Source: an uncultured Bacteroidales bacterium
GTDB lineage: Bacteria > Bacteroidota > Bacteroidia > Bacteroidales > Bacteroidaceae
NCBI GenBank assembly: GCA_937898885.1
Contig: CALDKD010000119.1
Span: forward strand, 1 to 40,848
DNA length: 40,848 bases
Reading direction: 5' to 3'
Part shown: positions 25,871-33,644 of the stretch, one piece after another
How positions within the stretch are numbered: the stretch's first letter is position 1
How the letters are laid out: every line of letters starts with the position of its first letter
The notes under the pieces: model-generated
Databases searched by the model: none
What the model saw: only the letters and a program-made list of their open reading frames with translations
What the model was told of the DNA's origin: nothing
Translations under genes and position numbers: made by a program

Positions 25871-26861
25871 TGGCCAGGGCTGCCGAACGCGCGTCGTTTA
25901 TTGAGTCCCATACGCATAACGGTCGTTTGCAGGTTCCTGCCGCAAACAGTCCCGGCCGGCCGGTCTCATTGTCGTAAAGGTGTGGGTTGATTGTCTTGAT
26001 GAAACCGTACTCTCCGCATACCTCACAAGACTTGCCAAGTGTCTTTGTCCCCTCGGATGCCTCCATACCCACCATAAGTACCAAAAGGTCAACGGTGGTC
26101 TTCAGCGGCAGGCTGAGCAGAGTGTCCTCGGTCTTTATCTGGACTCTTCCGTCAAATGTAGCCGCAGCCTCGGAGATGCGTCCGCGAACGAAGTTCACAC
26201 CGTATCTCTCCTGCGATTCCCTGTACATCTCCTCAAATCCCTGTCCCCACATTCTCAAATCCATATAGAAAACGGTCAAGTCTGTCTTGGAGAGCAATTT
26301 GCGCACCTCAATTGCCTGTTTCACCGCAGTGACACAGCACACTTTAGAGCAGTAGTGATTTCCTGATTTCTCATCGCGCGAGCCAACGCATTGCAGAAAT
26401 GCTATCCTTTGCGGAGTCTCGCCATTGGAGTTCACAATCTTACCGTCCTTTATCATCTTCTCCATCTCTATGGATGTGATGACTCCCTTGTAAATGCCGT
26501 ATCCAAGCTCCTCCTTTCTACGGGCATCGAAAGTCTGGTATCCTGTGGCAATCAGAACCGCATTGACTGTCCAACTCTGCGAGTCGTTGTCTATCAGCTC
26601 CCAGGTGGTGCCTTTCCATTTAAGACCAGTTATGAAGGTTCCTGTATAAAGTGTGATGCCATCTGTCTGGAGCTTGCTTTCAAGGTCGTTGACAATCTCA
26701 TCCGCAGCCTGAAAATCAGGAAAGAGAAAAGCCTTGTCACGCAGGTTCTTCAAAGGAGATGATGACTGTTCGAACAGCATAACCTCCACACCGCTATTTG
26801 CCAACACTGACGCCGCCTCTATTCCTGCGGGTCCCGCACCTATGATTGCAACTTTTTTCAT
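25836..26861 (-). CDS. HdrA-like FAD/iron-sulfur protein, minimal form
   Basis: Flavoprotein of 341 aa resembling the central domain of heterodisulfide reductase subunit A. FAD-binding IIGAGPAGIEAASVLANSG is at 6-24. The HdrA-specific cluster segment QCVGSRDEKSGNHYCSKVCC (157-176) supplies C158, C171, C175 and C176. C-terminal GLFAAGTCKRP is the second FAD motif. Canonical HdrA is roughly twice as long and carries extra ferredoxin-type clusters, all absent here, so electrons must pass to other subunits. It lies 6 bp behind the HdrB-like gene and is last in the five-gene operon. Confidence 0.85.
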   Translation of the reverse strand: MKKVAIIGAGPAGIEAASVLANSGVEVMLFEQSSSPLKNLRDKAFLFPDFQAADEIVNDLESKLQTDGITLYTGTFITGLKWKGTTWELIDNDSQSWTVNAVLIATGYQTFDARRKEELGYGIYKGVITSIEMEKMIKDGKIVNSNGETPQRIAFLQCVGSRDEKSGNHYCSKVCCVTAVKQAIEVRKLLSKTDLTVFYMDLRMWGQGFEEMYRESQERYGVNFVRGRISEAAATFDGRVQIKTEDTLLSLPLKTTVDLLVLMVGMEASEGTKTLGKSCEVCGEYGFIKTINPHLYDNETGRPGLFAAGTCKRPLCVWDSINDARSAALAITDYLETLPED

Positions 26862-26867
26862 AGTCTT

Positions 26868-27920
26868 CTATACTAAAAGGTTTCCCGGCTTCTCCGGGTT
26901 GCGCAGAATCTTTCCTGAGGCCGCGCGGTATTTGTCTTTTGGGTTGTACTCTATTCCAATCTTGTTCATCAGCCTCTCTGACTGAACCTGATGCAGCTGC
27001 AGTCCAAGTTCCCAGGGATCGTAGCCGAGCAGAAGACCTGCCATCTCCTCGTATGTGAGTACCGGAATGCCATATCCCTCGCGGTCATAAGTCTTGTGCT
27101 CCATCTCGGCTATGGTGTATTGCCAACGGTCCAGGAAAAGACTGCATCCGGGGCAATTGGTGACTATGAAATCGGGCTCGTATGGCTCCATCGACTCAAG
27201 TTTCTTCTTGGTGTTGGATACCGAGTAACCACGGTTTTCCTGCACCAGATACTGCCTGAATCCAAAACCGCAGCAGTGACGGCGCTCCGGGTAGTCAATG
27301 ACCTCACCTCCCCAGGACTCTATCATTCCGGCAAGTACATACGGGAACTCGGCCTTGCCCACACCTTTGTCGGGGAATATCTTGGCGTAATGGCATCCTA
27401 TGTGCTCAACAACCTTGAGAGGCTTGCCTGTGAAGCGGTTTATCAGTTTGTATCGCATCCTCTGGCCAAGCTCATCGCGGAACTTATATATTATATCCGA
27501 TGCGTGAGCTATGTTCTCCGGCATCTCAAACTCACGCTTACAAGCCTTCCACAGGTTCTCGCGTGTCTTTTCCAGCAATTCCGGCTTTTCCTGCCACATG
27601 TGCGTGATCTCGGAGAAAACTCCGAACGATGTCACGCACGATGGAACAAAATTCCTGTAACCGTTTTCCGTCATAAGTGAGAACAGACGTGCCACAACGG
27701 TCATTGTGGTCTCCAAAGGGACAATGTCCGCGTGATAGCCTATGCCGGTGCAGGTGTGTTGCCTGAAATCGTCAAACACATCCTTGCCAAGCTCCTGACG
27801 CAGCATTTTAAGAAAGGCGGTCTCGGAACCAGGGAAGAATGTCTGCCTGATGCAACTTCTCTCATAGAAATAATGGTCATCGGCAATGGCCTTCTGATAT
27901 TCGTTCCAGTATCTGTTCAT
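26868..27920 (-). CDS. HdrB-like CCG-domain protein
   Basis: Protein of 350 aa of the HdrB/CCG type, which in methanogens holds noncubane [4Fe-4S] clusters. The C-terminal CCG motif is intact: C176, C216-C217 and C256/C259 (HCCGFGF, NCPGC). The N-terminal copy is degraded: C23 and C57 remain, but the CC pair reads TC (HTCTG) and the CxxC reads CVTS (95-98). One cluster site therefore seems lost. It overlaps the upstream membrane subunit gene by 4 bp. The substrate is unknown; Bacteroidales lack CoM and CoB, so the methanogen reaction does not apply. Confidence 0.83.
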   Translation of the reverse strand: MNRYWNEYQKAIADDHYFYERSCIRQTFFPGSETAFLKMLRQELGKDVFDDFRQHTCTGIGYHADIVPLETTMTVVARLFSLMTENGYRNFVPSCVTSFGVFSEITHMWQEKPELLEKTRENLWKACKREFEMPENIAHASDIIYKFRDELGQRMRYKLINRFTGKPLKVVEHIGCHYAKIFPDKGVGKAEFPYVLAGMIESWGGEVIDYPERRHCCGFGFRQYLVQENRGYSVSNTKKKLESMEPYEPDFIVTNCPGCSLFLDRWQYTIAEMEHKTYDREGYGIPVLTYEEMAGLLLGYDPWELGLQLHQVQSERLMNKIGIEYNPKDKYRAASGKILRNPEKPGNLLV

Positions 27921-29866
27921 AATTTGTCGTTAATGAGATTCGCAGCCACAATCTCAGCGATATCCTGTACGGGATACTCGTTTGTGGCGTGCTGGAATGA
28001 CTTCTTGCACATTGGGCAGGCTGTCGCTATGGCATCGACAGGCTTGGCGGTAAGATCCCTCAGGGCAGCATTCCTTATTTTAGTCTGCTCCTCAATGGAA
28101 ATGACCGTATTGCCCAGATTGAAACCGCAGCAGATGCTCTTCTCGCGCTGGCTCTTGTTCTTCTGCAGCGTTGTCACAGCATTCAGCACTGAGCGAGGCT
28201 GGTCATAGATGCCGCATCCACGGCCTAACTCGCACGGGTCGTGGTATGCCACCCGTCTGTCATCACGCCTTACCTTAATCTGTCCTTTTGCAATGAGCAT
28301 GTCAATGTATTCGGTGTGATGCATTACAGGAATGCCCAGATTGTACTCTTCCTTGAATGAACGATAGCAGATAGGGCAGGAGGTGACCAGCATTGTGGCT
28401 CCTGAGTTCTCAATCATCCAGGTGTTCTTCTGTCTGAGCTCGTCTGCCTGATTAAGGAACCCTTGCTGGCGCAACGGCCTTCCGCAGCAGATTGATTGGC
28501 TCTGGTCCATATACCAGTATTTCTGGCCTGCAGCCTCAAATATGCGTTGCATCGCCACAGGTATTCCTGGCGTGAGATGTGACATGCATCCGCCGAAATA
28601 GGCGATACGTCCTATGGCGTTGAAAGGTTGAGGCTTTTTCAGATAATCATAATTGCCCTGTGTGTCCAGAGTGCCTTTGTTGCGTGTCATCCGCCTGATA
28701 GCCTCAATGTCGATGCCTACCGGACAATCCTCCACACACCGTCCGCACATAAGGCAGTTGTCGGCAATGATTCTCATTCTCTCTATCCTGCGCTTGTTCC
28801 TGAGGCCGCGTATCAGATAGATGGATTGTATGCGATGGTTGTCAGTCTCCTTGTCCATCGGACACCCCTGCAGGCAGACACCGCAACGCGAGCAGGCGTT
28901 CAGCTCAAACTTGGTGTAACCTGTAGGCTGACCGCTCTCTGTCACGCCTATCTTGCGGAACCATATAAGAAGCAGCTCGGCGAAGATATGCATATAGCGG
29001 GTGAAAGGCAGTGATACGAAGAACACCGTCAGGGCTATGGAGTAGCTGAGCCAGGTTGTCCACTCTAAATACTGTACTATGTCAGGATTGAAAAGTCCGC
29101 CCACAGCCCTGGTAAGGAAACCTCCATTGCCGTACAGGCAAGAGGTGATTGACTCTGCCAGCAGCCGGAGTGGGAATATCAGCCACAGCGACAGTTTCAC
29201 GAACCTGTCAAACACATTGTGCGACGGCGTCTTCCGCATTCCTACACTCTTGGCCCACAGACGTTTGGCAAATGCGAGCGTAAGCCCTAGAAAAACGTAC
29301 AGCAGCAGTCCGTCCATAACATTCGCGTAATTATCCGCCTGCTTGAACGAATCAGGCTCCTTATGGATAAAGTAGTTGTAGAAAATCGCCGCATAGAACG
29401 GACGGTGGTATTGCAGATGAATCTTGTTGCCTGCCTCATCGAATGTGATGCGCTTTGTAAGGAGATGCTTACGGTCTCTGTCGAACGAGTACCAGCCGTC
29501 CTGCTCAATGAGAGTGTTCAGCTGGGCTATGGACTGCTCGCGGTTCATACAACTGATGGCTCTGTTGCTCTGGATGCCTCCCACAACTATCAGTGAGGCC
29601 CAGCCCAGGGCAAACGCCTGATGCATTATGCCCAGCACCACATTCTTGCGTATTATGCGGAAGTGAAGCAGTCCCTCGCGGAACATCTCCCAAAGTGCCG
29701 GTATGGTTTTCCACGAGAACCAGTTGTGGCGTATCACACCACGCTGTGTCTCATCAAACTGCCTGAACCATCGTATGAACTTTACAATGCAGATGACAGC
29801 CAGCAGGAATACTCCCGCCAGGAATGGGATTACAAAAGAACTGTATGGAAAAACCGCTATCTTCAT
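27917..29866 (-). CDS. Membrane HdrE-HdrD-like fusion (cytochrome b-like plus iron-sulfur and CCG domains)
   Basis: Protein of 649 aa. The N-terminal part (1-about 305) has five hydrophobic segments, near 9-31, 75-98, 183-201, 222-243 and 272-303, in a NarI/HdrE-like arrangement. H82 (IMHQAF) and H293 (RYMHIF) could ligate haem b. Next come two [4Fe-4S] motifs (C325/C328/C331/C335 and C371/C374/C377/C381). Two intact CCG domains follow (C427, C460-C461, C497/C500; C545, C579-C580, C617/C620). This is the order of HdrE followed by HdrD in one chain. It probably exchanges electrons between a membrane quinone and the soluble Hdr-like subunits. Haem binding is inferred. Confidence 0.83.
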   Translation of the reverse strand: MKIAVFPYSSFVIPFLAGVFLLAVICIVKFIRWFRQFDETQRGVIRHNWFSWKTIPALWEMFREGLLHFRIIRKNVVLGIMHQAFALGWASLIVVGGIQSNRAISCMNREQSIAQLNTLIEQDGWYSFDRDRKHLLTKRITFDEAGNKIHLQYHRPFYAAIFYNYFIHKEPDSFKQADNYANVMDGLLLYVFLGLTLAFAKRLWAKSVGMRKTPSHNVFDRFVKLSLWLIFPLRLLAESITSCLYGNGGFLTRAVGGLFNPDIVQYLEWTTWLSYSIALTVFFVSLPFTRYMHIFAELLLIWFRKIGVTESGQPTGYTKFELNACSRCGVCLQGCPMDKETDNHRIQSIYLIRGLRNKRRIERMRIIADNCLMCGRCVEDCPVGIDIEAIRRMTRNKGTLDTQGNYDYLKKPQPFNAIGRIAYFGGCMSHLTPGIPVAMQRIFEAAGQKYWYMDQSQSICCGRPLRQQGFLNQADELRQKNTWMIENSGATMLVTSCPICYRSFKEEYNLGIPVMHHTEYIDMLIAKGQIKVRRDDRRVAYHDPCELGRGCGIYDQPRSVLNAVTTLQKNKSQREKSICCGFNLGNTVISIEEQTKIRNAALRDLTAKPVDAIATACPMCKKSFQHATNEYPVQDIAEIVAANLINDKL

Positions 29867-30201
29867 TTTGTCTCGTCCAGCATTTTACGCATCGTTATTA
29901 TCATCTGCCTGAGATTTACGCCCCTGGGACAGACCAGCGTGCACTTGCCGCACAGCATACATTTCCTCAATTCCTCTGAGAGGCCTTCGATATTACCCCG
30001 GCGGAACAATGTGTGCGCCCTGCGGATATTGAAGTCTGTGAACTGTCTGGCCGAGCAGGTGGCGCTGCAGCAGCCGCACTGGAAACAACGCTTGAACGAT
30101 GGCACCCTGCGTGTAAGCTCGCTGAATTTGGCTTGTGTGGTGTCATCCAGATTCTCGCTTCGTGGCTTTTTTATGGCAAATCCGAAATCAGGCATAGTCA
30201 T
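29863..30201 (-). CDS. HdrC-like ferredoxin subunit 2
   Basis: Small protein of 112 aa with two [4Fe-4S] motifs: C39/C42/C45/C49 (CFQCGCCSATC) and C81/C84/C87/C91 (CMLCGKCTLVC). It matches the HdrC family, which wires HdrB to HdrA. It overlaps the genes on either side by 4 bp (ATGA). An ATG two codons later (MPDFG) is an alternative start. Confidence 0.87.
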   Translation of the reverse strand: MTMPDFGFAIKKPRSENLDDTTQAKFSELTRRVPSFKRCFQCGCCSATCSARQFTDFNIRRAHTLFRRGNIEGLSEELRKCMLCGKCTLVCPRGVNLRQMIITMRKMLDETK

Positions 30202-30803
30202 TTACTTAATATCTCTTCCTGAAAATCAGTGCATCCGGTAACGCGGAGAATGCTCCGGAGCTCATCCATAGTCTCCTTGCCTATGGTTCTGAGCGCGCCG
30301 GCTCCGTCACCGTGATAGTTTGCCCCGAGTTTCGGCGCCACCTCCTTGATATTCTGTATGTACCATTCCCATACAGGTCCTTGCTCCGGATGCATGGCAG
30401 GATTAACCCTGTCGGGATGCACGCAGTATCCGAGATCGATAATGTTCTTTCCCACACCGTTTATGATGTCTGCCTGCTGACGGCCAAGATGGCTGTCTGT
30501 AAAGTAGCCTACATCTTGCGATACCTTGCGAAGAATGCTGATTACCATTCCCGGCACATTGCCTCTGGGGCATCTGGTCTTGCAGGAAAGGCATTGTCCG
30601 CATTCCCATATCGTATCAGAGCGGAGCAGCTTCTCAACGGCTTCCTCATCGCCTCTCTGAACCGTGTCGCAAATGCGTCTGGGGTCATAATCATAAAATT
30701 CTGCGGCAGGACATATGGCAGTACATATACCGCAGTTCATACACGCCTTCAGCGCGTCATTATATCTTATGTCCTGCCTTATAAGATCAACCAGATTACC
30801 CAT
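30198..30803 (-). CDS. HdrC-like ferredoxin subunit 1
   Basis: Protein of 201 aa with two [4Fe-4S] motifs (C21/C24/C27/C31 and C68/C71/C74/C78). A 110-residue C-terminal extension, rich in charged residues and without further cysteine clusters, is unusual for HdrC. It is the first gene of the five-gene unit, divergent from tatA across a 104 bp gap with an inverted repeat. Two HdrC-like proteins in one operon suggest one serves the soluble and one the membrane half, which is inference. Confidence 0.87.
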   Translation of the reverse strand: MGNLVDLIRQDIRYNDALKACMNCGICTAICPAAEFYDYDPRRICDTVQRGDEEAVEKLLRSDTIWECGQCLSCKTRCPRGNVPGMVISILRKVSQDVGYFTDSHLGRQQADIINGVGKNIIDLGYCVHPDRVNPAMHPEQGPVWEWYIQNIKEVAPKLGANYHGDGAGALRTIGKETMDELRSILRVTGCTDFQEEILSK

Positions 30804-30840
30804 AATGCTGGAAAAATACTCTCTTTTTCAAAATGAAAAC

Positions 30841-30879
30841 CAAAGATAGCCTAAAAAACCGTTCTAATAGCTATCTTTG
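30841..30879. promoter_or_regulatory. Divergent -7 boxes in a perfect inverted repeat
   Basis: CAAAGATAGC (30841-30850) and GCTATCTTTG (30870-30879) are exact inverted repeats. The right arm holds TATCTTTG for tatAC; the left arm holds TATCTTTG on the minus strand for the hdr-like operon. No TTTG -33 box exists for either, so activators or overlap control may matter. Confidence 0.5.
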
Positions 30880-30907
30880 TCAATTATTAACACATATTGC
30901 AAATTTG

Positions 30908-31114
30908 ATGGAGACTACTTTGTTGTTTGCATTGGGAATGCCCGAGCTGATTGTTATAGTATTTCTTATTCTCCTGCTTTTCGGAGCAAAGCGTATTCCA
31001 GACCTGATGAAGAGTATGGGCAAGGGCGTGCGCAGCTTCAAGGAGGGAATGAGCGAGATAGAGAAGGACATCAACTCTGATGGCGGCAAAACGGACGAGA
31101 GCAAGAAAGAGTAA
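30908..31114 (+). CDS. tatA: Sec-independent translocase protein TatA
   Basis: Protein of 68 aa forming the Tat export pore. One N-terminal helix (about 13-26), an FG hinge (LLFGAKRIPDLMKSMGKG) and an amphipathic helix with charged tail are typical. The start at 30908 is chosen because the longer frame begins at the promoter. tatC follows 30 bp later. Confidence 0.92.
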   Translation: METTLLFALGMPELIVIVFLILLLFGAKRIPDLMKSMGKGVRSFKEGMSEIEKDINSDGGKTDESKKE

Positions 31115-31144
31115 TCGTCAAGCCTTACAATTACCGTCTTACCG

Positions 31145-31927
31145 GTGGACGATTCCAGAATGACATTTTGGGATCACTTGGAAGTACTTAGAAAAGTAAT
31201 TCTGAGGATTCTTGCCATAGCGACTGGCACCGCTGTGGTGGCATTCTGTCTCAAGGATGTTCTTTTTAGGGTTATTCTTGCCCCTGGCAAGCCGCAGTTC
31301 GTAACATACCGCCTTTTTGAGAAAGTCGCCGCAATGTTGGGCGCCGATGCGTCAGGCATTGCCGACTTCAATGTTGAGCTGTTCAGCAATATGCTGACCG
31401 CCCAGTTCATGACCCATATGAAAATGGCTTTCTGGGTTGGCGTGATACTCGTGGTACCATATATAATATATGAGCTTTATGGCTTTGTGGCCCCGGCCCT
31501 CAGAAGCAATGAGCGCAAATATACCGTCAGGATAATCATATGGTCATATATCCTCTTTATGACCGGAGTCCTGCTCAATTACTTTATAATCTTTCCGCTG
31601 GCATTCCGTTTCCTGGGCACTTACCAGGTCAGCCCCGACGTGCCGAATGTCATAACCATCACCTCTTATATAGATATGCTGCTCACGCTCACCGTGATGA
31701 TGGGTGTGATGTTTGAGCTGCCTGTACTCTCCTGGTTCCTGGCCAGGCTTGGCTTTGTGAATGCCGGGTTTATGAGGAAATACCGCAGGCACGCCATTGT
31801 GGCTATCGTGGTGATAGCCGCCATTATCACACCCACAACCGATGTCTTCACACTGACGGTTGTGGCCGTACCAATCTATCTGCTGTACGAGGTAAGTATC
31901 GCGGTGGTGCGCAAGGTGCGTCACTGA
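31145..31927 (+). CDS. tatC: Sec-independent translocase protein TatC
   Basis: Polytopic receptor of the twin-arginine pathway, about 260 aa with six membrane helices. MTFWDHLEVLRK at the N-terminus, YELYGFVAPALRSNERKY in the middle and AIITPTTDVFTLTVVAVPIYLLYE near the end are family hallmarks. The frame starts with GTG at 31145; the ATG at 31160 is an alternative. Its 3' end overlaps the convergent RelA-like gene by 7 bp. No TatB is seen, as is usual when TatA serves both roles. Confidence 0.94.
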   Translation: MDDSRMTFWDHLEVLRKVILRILAIATGTAVVAFCLKDVLFRVILAPGKPQFVTYRLFEKVAAMLGADASGIADFNVELFSNMLTAQFMTHMKMAFWVGVILVVPYIIYELYGFVAPALRSNERKYTVRIIIWSYILFMTGVLLNYFIIFPLAFRFLGTYQVSPDVPNVITITSYIDMLLTLTVMMGVMFELPVLSWFLARLGFVNAGFMRKYRRHAIVAIVVIAAIITPTTDVFTLTVVAVPIYLLYEVSIAVVRKVRH

Positions 31928-32691
31928 ACGCTTTTCTCCTGCTTGTATTTCCAGTGTGCCGCTATTCCCTGCTCGGCATCATAGTCCATACGCTCCGAGC
32001 GTATCTGAATCTCAATCCAGTTGAAATCCGGTCCCATTACCGTAAGCTGCAGAGCCTGATAGCCTGATGGCTTGGGGTTGGTTATCCAGTCCTTCACCCG
32101 GTCCGGATGAATGCGGTATAGCGATGATATTACTGTATAAATGCGCCAGCAGTAGAACTTCTCGGCATCCATATTCTCAAGCTGCCACTGCCTTACCGCC
32201 GCAGTATCGGGATTGCTGTCAACAATATTCGGAACGGTGTGCGGCAACATGTCGATTACGGGTTTCGGCTTATATACAATGCGGGTGGCGAACAGGTCAT
32301 AGACATCGTCGAAACACTTGTTGTCAACGCGCATCTTGCGCCAGATGCTATATACAGACTTCATACGGTACTTGAACTCGTACTCAATGCCAAGCTCGTC
32401 CAGCATGGCACGGATAGGCAGTGCGAACGAGCGGAATACCATCTCGCACGACATCTCAGCCTCCTGCAGCAGATGCTTCAGATGCCTGTAGTCCTCAGGA
32501 TGTCCGAGCTTCATTGACAGTTCCTGCAGCTCTCCCTGCTCCGGGAACATGCCCAGGGTCTCTGCCATAGGAGCCCACCGCTCCAGGACGTCTGATACAT
32601 ATGCGTTGATGTCAACATCCGATGGTACACCGTTGGCCTCCCATTCCTGCATCTGCCTGAGATGCTCCAGTATCTCCTGCTGCTGTTCCAT
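31921..32691 (-). CDS. RelA/SpoT-derived synthetase-only protein
   Basis: Protein of 256 aa covering the (p)ppGpp synthetase domain of long RSH enzymes without hydrolase, TGS or ACT domains. Residues 36-70 still resemble the linker preceding the synthetase in RelA (WAPMAETLG, LQELSMKL). Recognisable are YRMKSVYSIWRKM (108-120), YDLFATRIV with D132, IEIQIRSERMD with E228 and IAAHWKYK. Two conserved positions differ: the usual NGYxSLH segment reads SGYQALQ (209-215). The protein may be a low-activity or altered alarmone synthetase. The start at 32691 overlaps the STAS stop (TGATG), and a GTG one codon earlier is possible. Confidence 0.8.
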   Translation of the reverse strand: MEQQQEILEHLRQMQEWEANGVPSDVDINAYVSDVLERWAPMAETLGMFPEQGELQELSMKLGHPEDYRHLKHLLQEAEMSCEMVFRSFALPIRAMLDELGIEYEFKYRMKSVYSIWRKMRVDNKCFDDVYDLFATRIVYKPKPVIDMLPHTVPNIVDSNPDTAAVRQWQLENMDAEKFYCWRIYTVISSLYRIHPDRVKDWITNPKPSGYQALQLTVMGPDFNWIEIQIRSERMDYDAEQGIAAHWKYKQEKSVQ

Positions 32692-32993
32692 CACTCAAAG
32701 CTGAAAAGGGAAGAGAATCCGGCAATTGTGAACACCTGCCTTACGCCTGGCGTGACATTTCTCAGAGTCACGTCTCCGCGTTTTGCAATCGTCTCCTTGC
32801 GAAGCAGAAGCAACTGCCTCAGGCCGGATGACGCTACGTACTCAAGACCGGTGCAGTCTATCACTATATGCTTGTCCGCATTGTCCATAAGCGGCATCAT
32901 ATCAACAGCAAACTGCGATGAGCTGGTGGTGTCGAGCCTTCCAGTCAAGACCGCAGTGATGATTGCTCCATTCTCTGTAATATTCAGTTCCAT
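32691..32993 (-). CDS. STAS-domain anti-sigma-factor-antagonist-like protein
   Basis: Protein of 100 aa of the SpoIIAA/RsbV type. ENGAIITAVLTGRLDTTSSSQF is the first strand and helix, and DCTGLEYVASSGLRQLLLL carries the typical phosphorylatable Ser-Ser at the helix start. No kinase or phosphatase partner is visible nearby. The start MELNITENG at 32993 gives the standard domain length. Its stop overlaps the start of the RelA-like gene, so the two are probably translationally coupled. Confidence 0.9.
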   Translation of the reverse strand: MELNITENGAIITAVLTGRLDTTSSSQFAVDMMPLMDNADKHIVIDCTGLEYVASSGLRQLLLLRKETIAKRGDVTLRNVTPGVRQVFTIAGFSSLFSFE

Positions 32994-33021
32994 TGAAATA
33001 GTCTGTTCGTTGGTAATACCG

Positions 33022-33029
33022 CAAAGATA
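33022..33029 (-). promoter_or_regulatory. -7 box of the STAS/RelA-like unit
   Basis: TATCTTTG on the minus strand, 28 bp before the STAS start. It lies in the left arm of an inverted repeat, CCGCAAAG (33019-33026) and CTTTGCGG (33035-33042), that may bind a regulator. Confidence 0.45.
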
Positions 33030-33064
33030 ATAAACTTTGCGGATAACCATACTTTGCCGGGTCC

Positions 33065-33096
33065 TTTGTTTTTACCAGATGGATTATATACTTTTG
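33065..33096 (+). promoter_or_regulatory. Promoter upstream of the TIGR04076 gene
   Basis: TTTG (33065-33068), a 20 bp spacer and TACTTTTG (33089-33096) fit the Bacteroidetes consensus exactly. The transcript would start near 33103, some 110 nt before the TIGR04076 start codon. Confidence 0.7.
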
Positions 33097-33100
33097 CCTT

Positions 33101-33202
33101 GTCCAAAAGGAATGCTTCTACGAGTGGCACTATAGATACGAGGACGGTGTCATTATGGAGTCGGTCCGCAATGACCTGGATTTGTTTAAGGAGATTGAAT
33201 AA
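33101..33202 (+). pseudogene. Possible 5'-truncated gene fragment
   Basis: An open frame ending in TAA (33200-33202) reads with protein-like composition (ECFYEWHYRYEDGV, MESVRNDLDLFKEIE) but has no start codon before the internal ATG at 33155. It may be the tail of a lost gene or a 15-residue leader peptide. No family is recognised. Confidence 0.25.
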
Positions 33203-33212
33203 TTGCCCGTAT

Positions 33213-33527
33213 ATGAGAAAAGTCAGAATTACGGTAATGAGGACGGCCTGCTATCAGGACCTTATAGAGAAGTACGAGAACCCTATGGAGCACGCCTGTG
33301 ATATGCGGGTGGGGCAGGTGTTCATAGCAAACGGCTGGCAGAGGCCCGATGGGTTCTGCGACAGTGCCTGGAGCAGCATATCGCCTTTCGTACTCGCGCT
33401 ATCCACCGGAGGCGAGGACTTCTACGACGGTTGGATGAAAGACAAGAAGTCCGCAATGATCTCCTGCAACGACGGCTTCCGTCCTGTGTCGTTCCTGCTT
33501 GAGGCCATTGATGAGGCGGCAGACTGA
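33213..33527 (+). CDS. TIGR04076 family protein
   Basis: Protein of 104 aa, function unknown. It matches the small cysteine-containing TIGR04076 family by order of motifs: VRITVMRTACYQDL, GQVFIANGWQRPDGFCDSAW, LSTGGEDFYDGW and the C-terminal ISCNDGFRPVSFLLE. Conserved cysteines (about residues 14, 28, 49 and 83) could bind a metal or cluster. The start MRKVRITV at 33213 is used; the longer frame covers the promoter. Confidence 0.8.
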   Translation: MRKVRITVMRTACYQDLIEKYENPMEHACDMRVGQVFIANGWQRPDGFCDSAWSSISPFVLALSTGGEDFYDGWMKDKKSAMISCNDGFRPVSFLLEAIDEAAD

Positions 33528-33644
33528 TGTGAGAAAACTTTGTCTGACGGACGTGACAAGCGCGGATCAACCTGTTGCGCAGATGTCACCGGACTCCACG
33601 GCATACGACATATAAGAATTGTCACACTTCTGCGAGCGTCCGAC

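Noticed and set aside
25836..30803. Methanogen-type heterodisulfide reductase
   Set aside because: The genomic context is Bacteroidales, with no CoM/CoB chemistry, no MvhD-like partner and a short HdrA-like protein.
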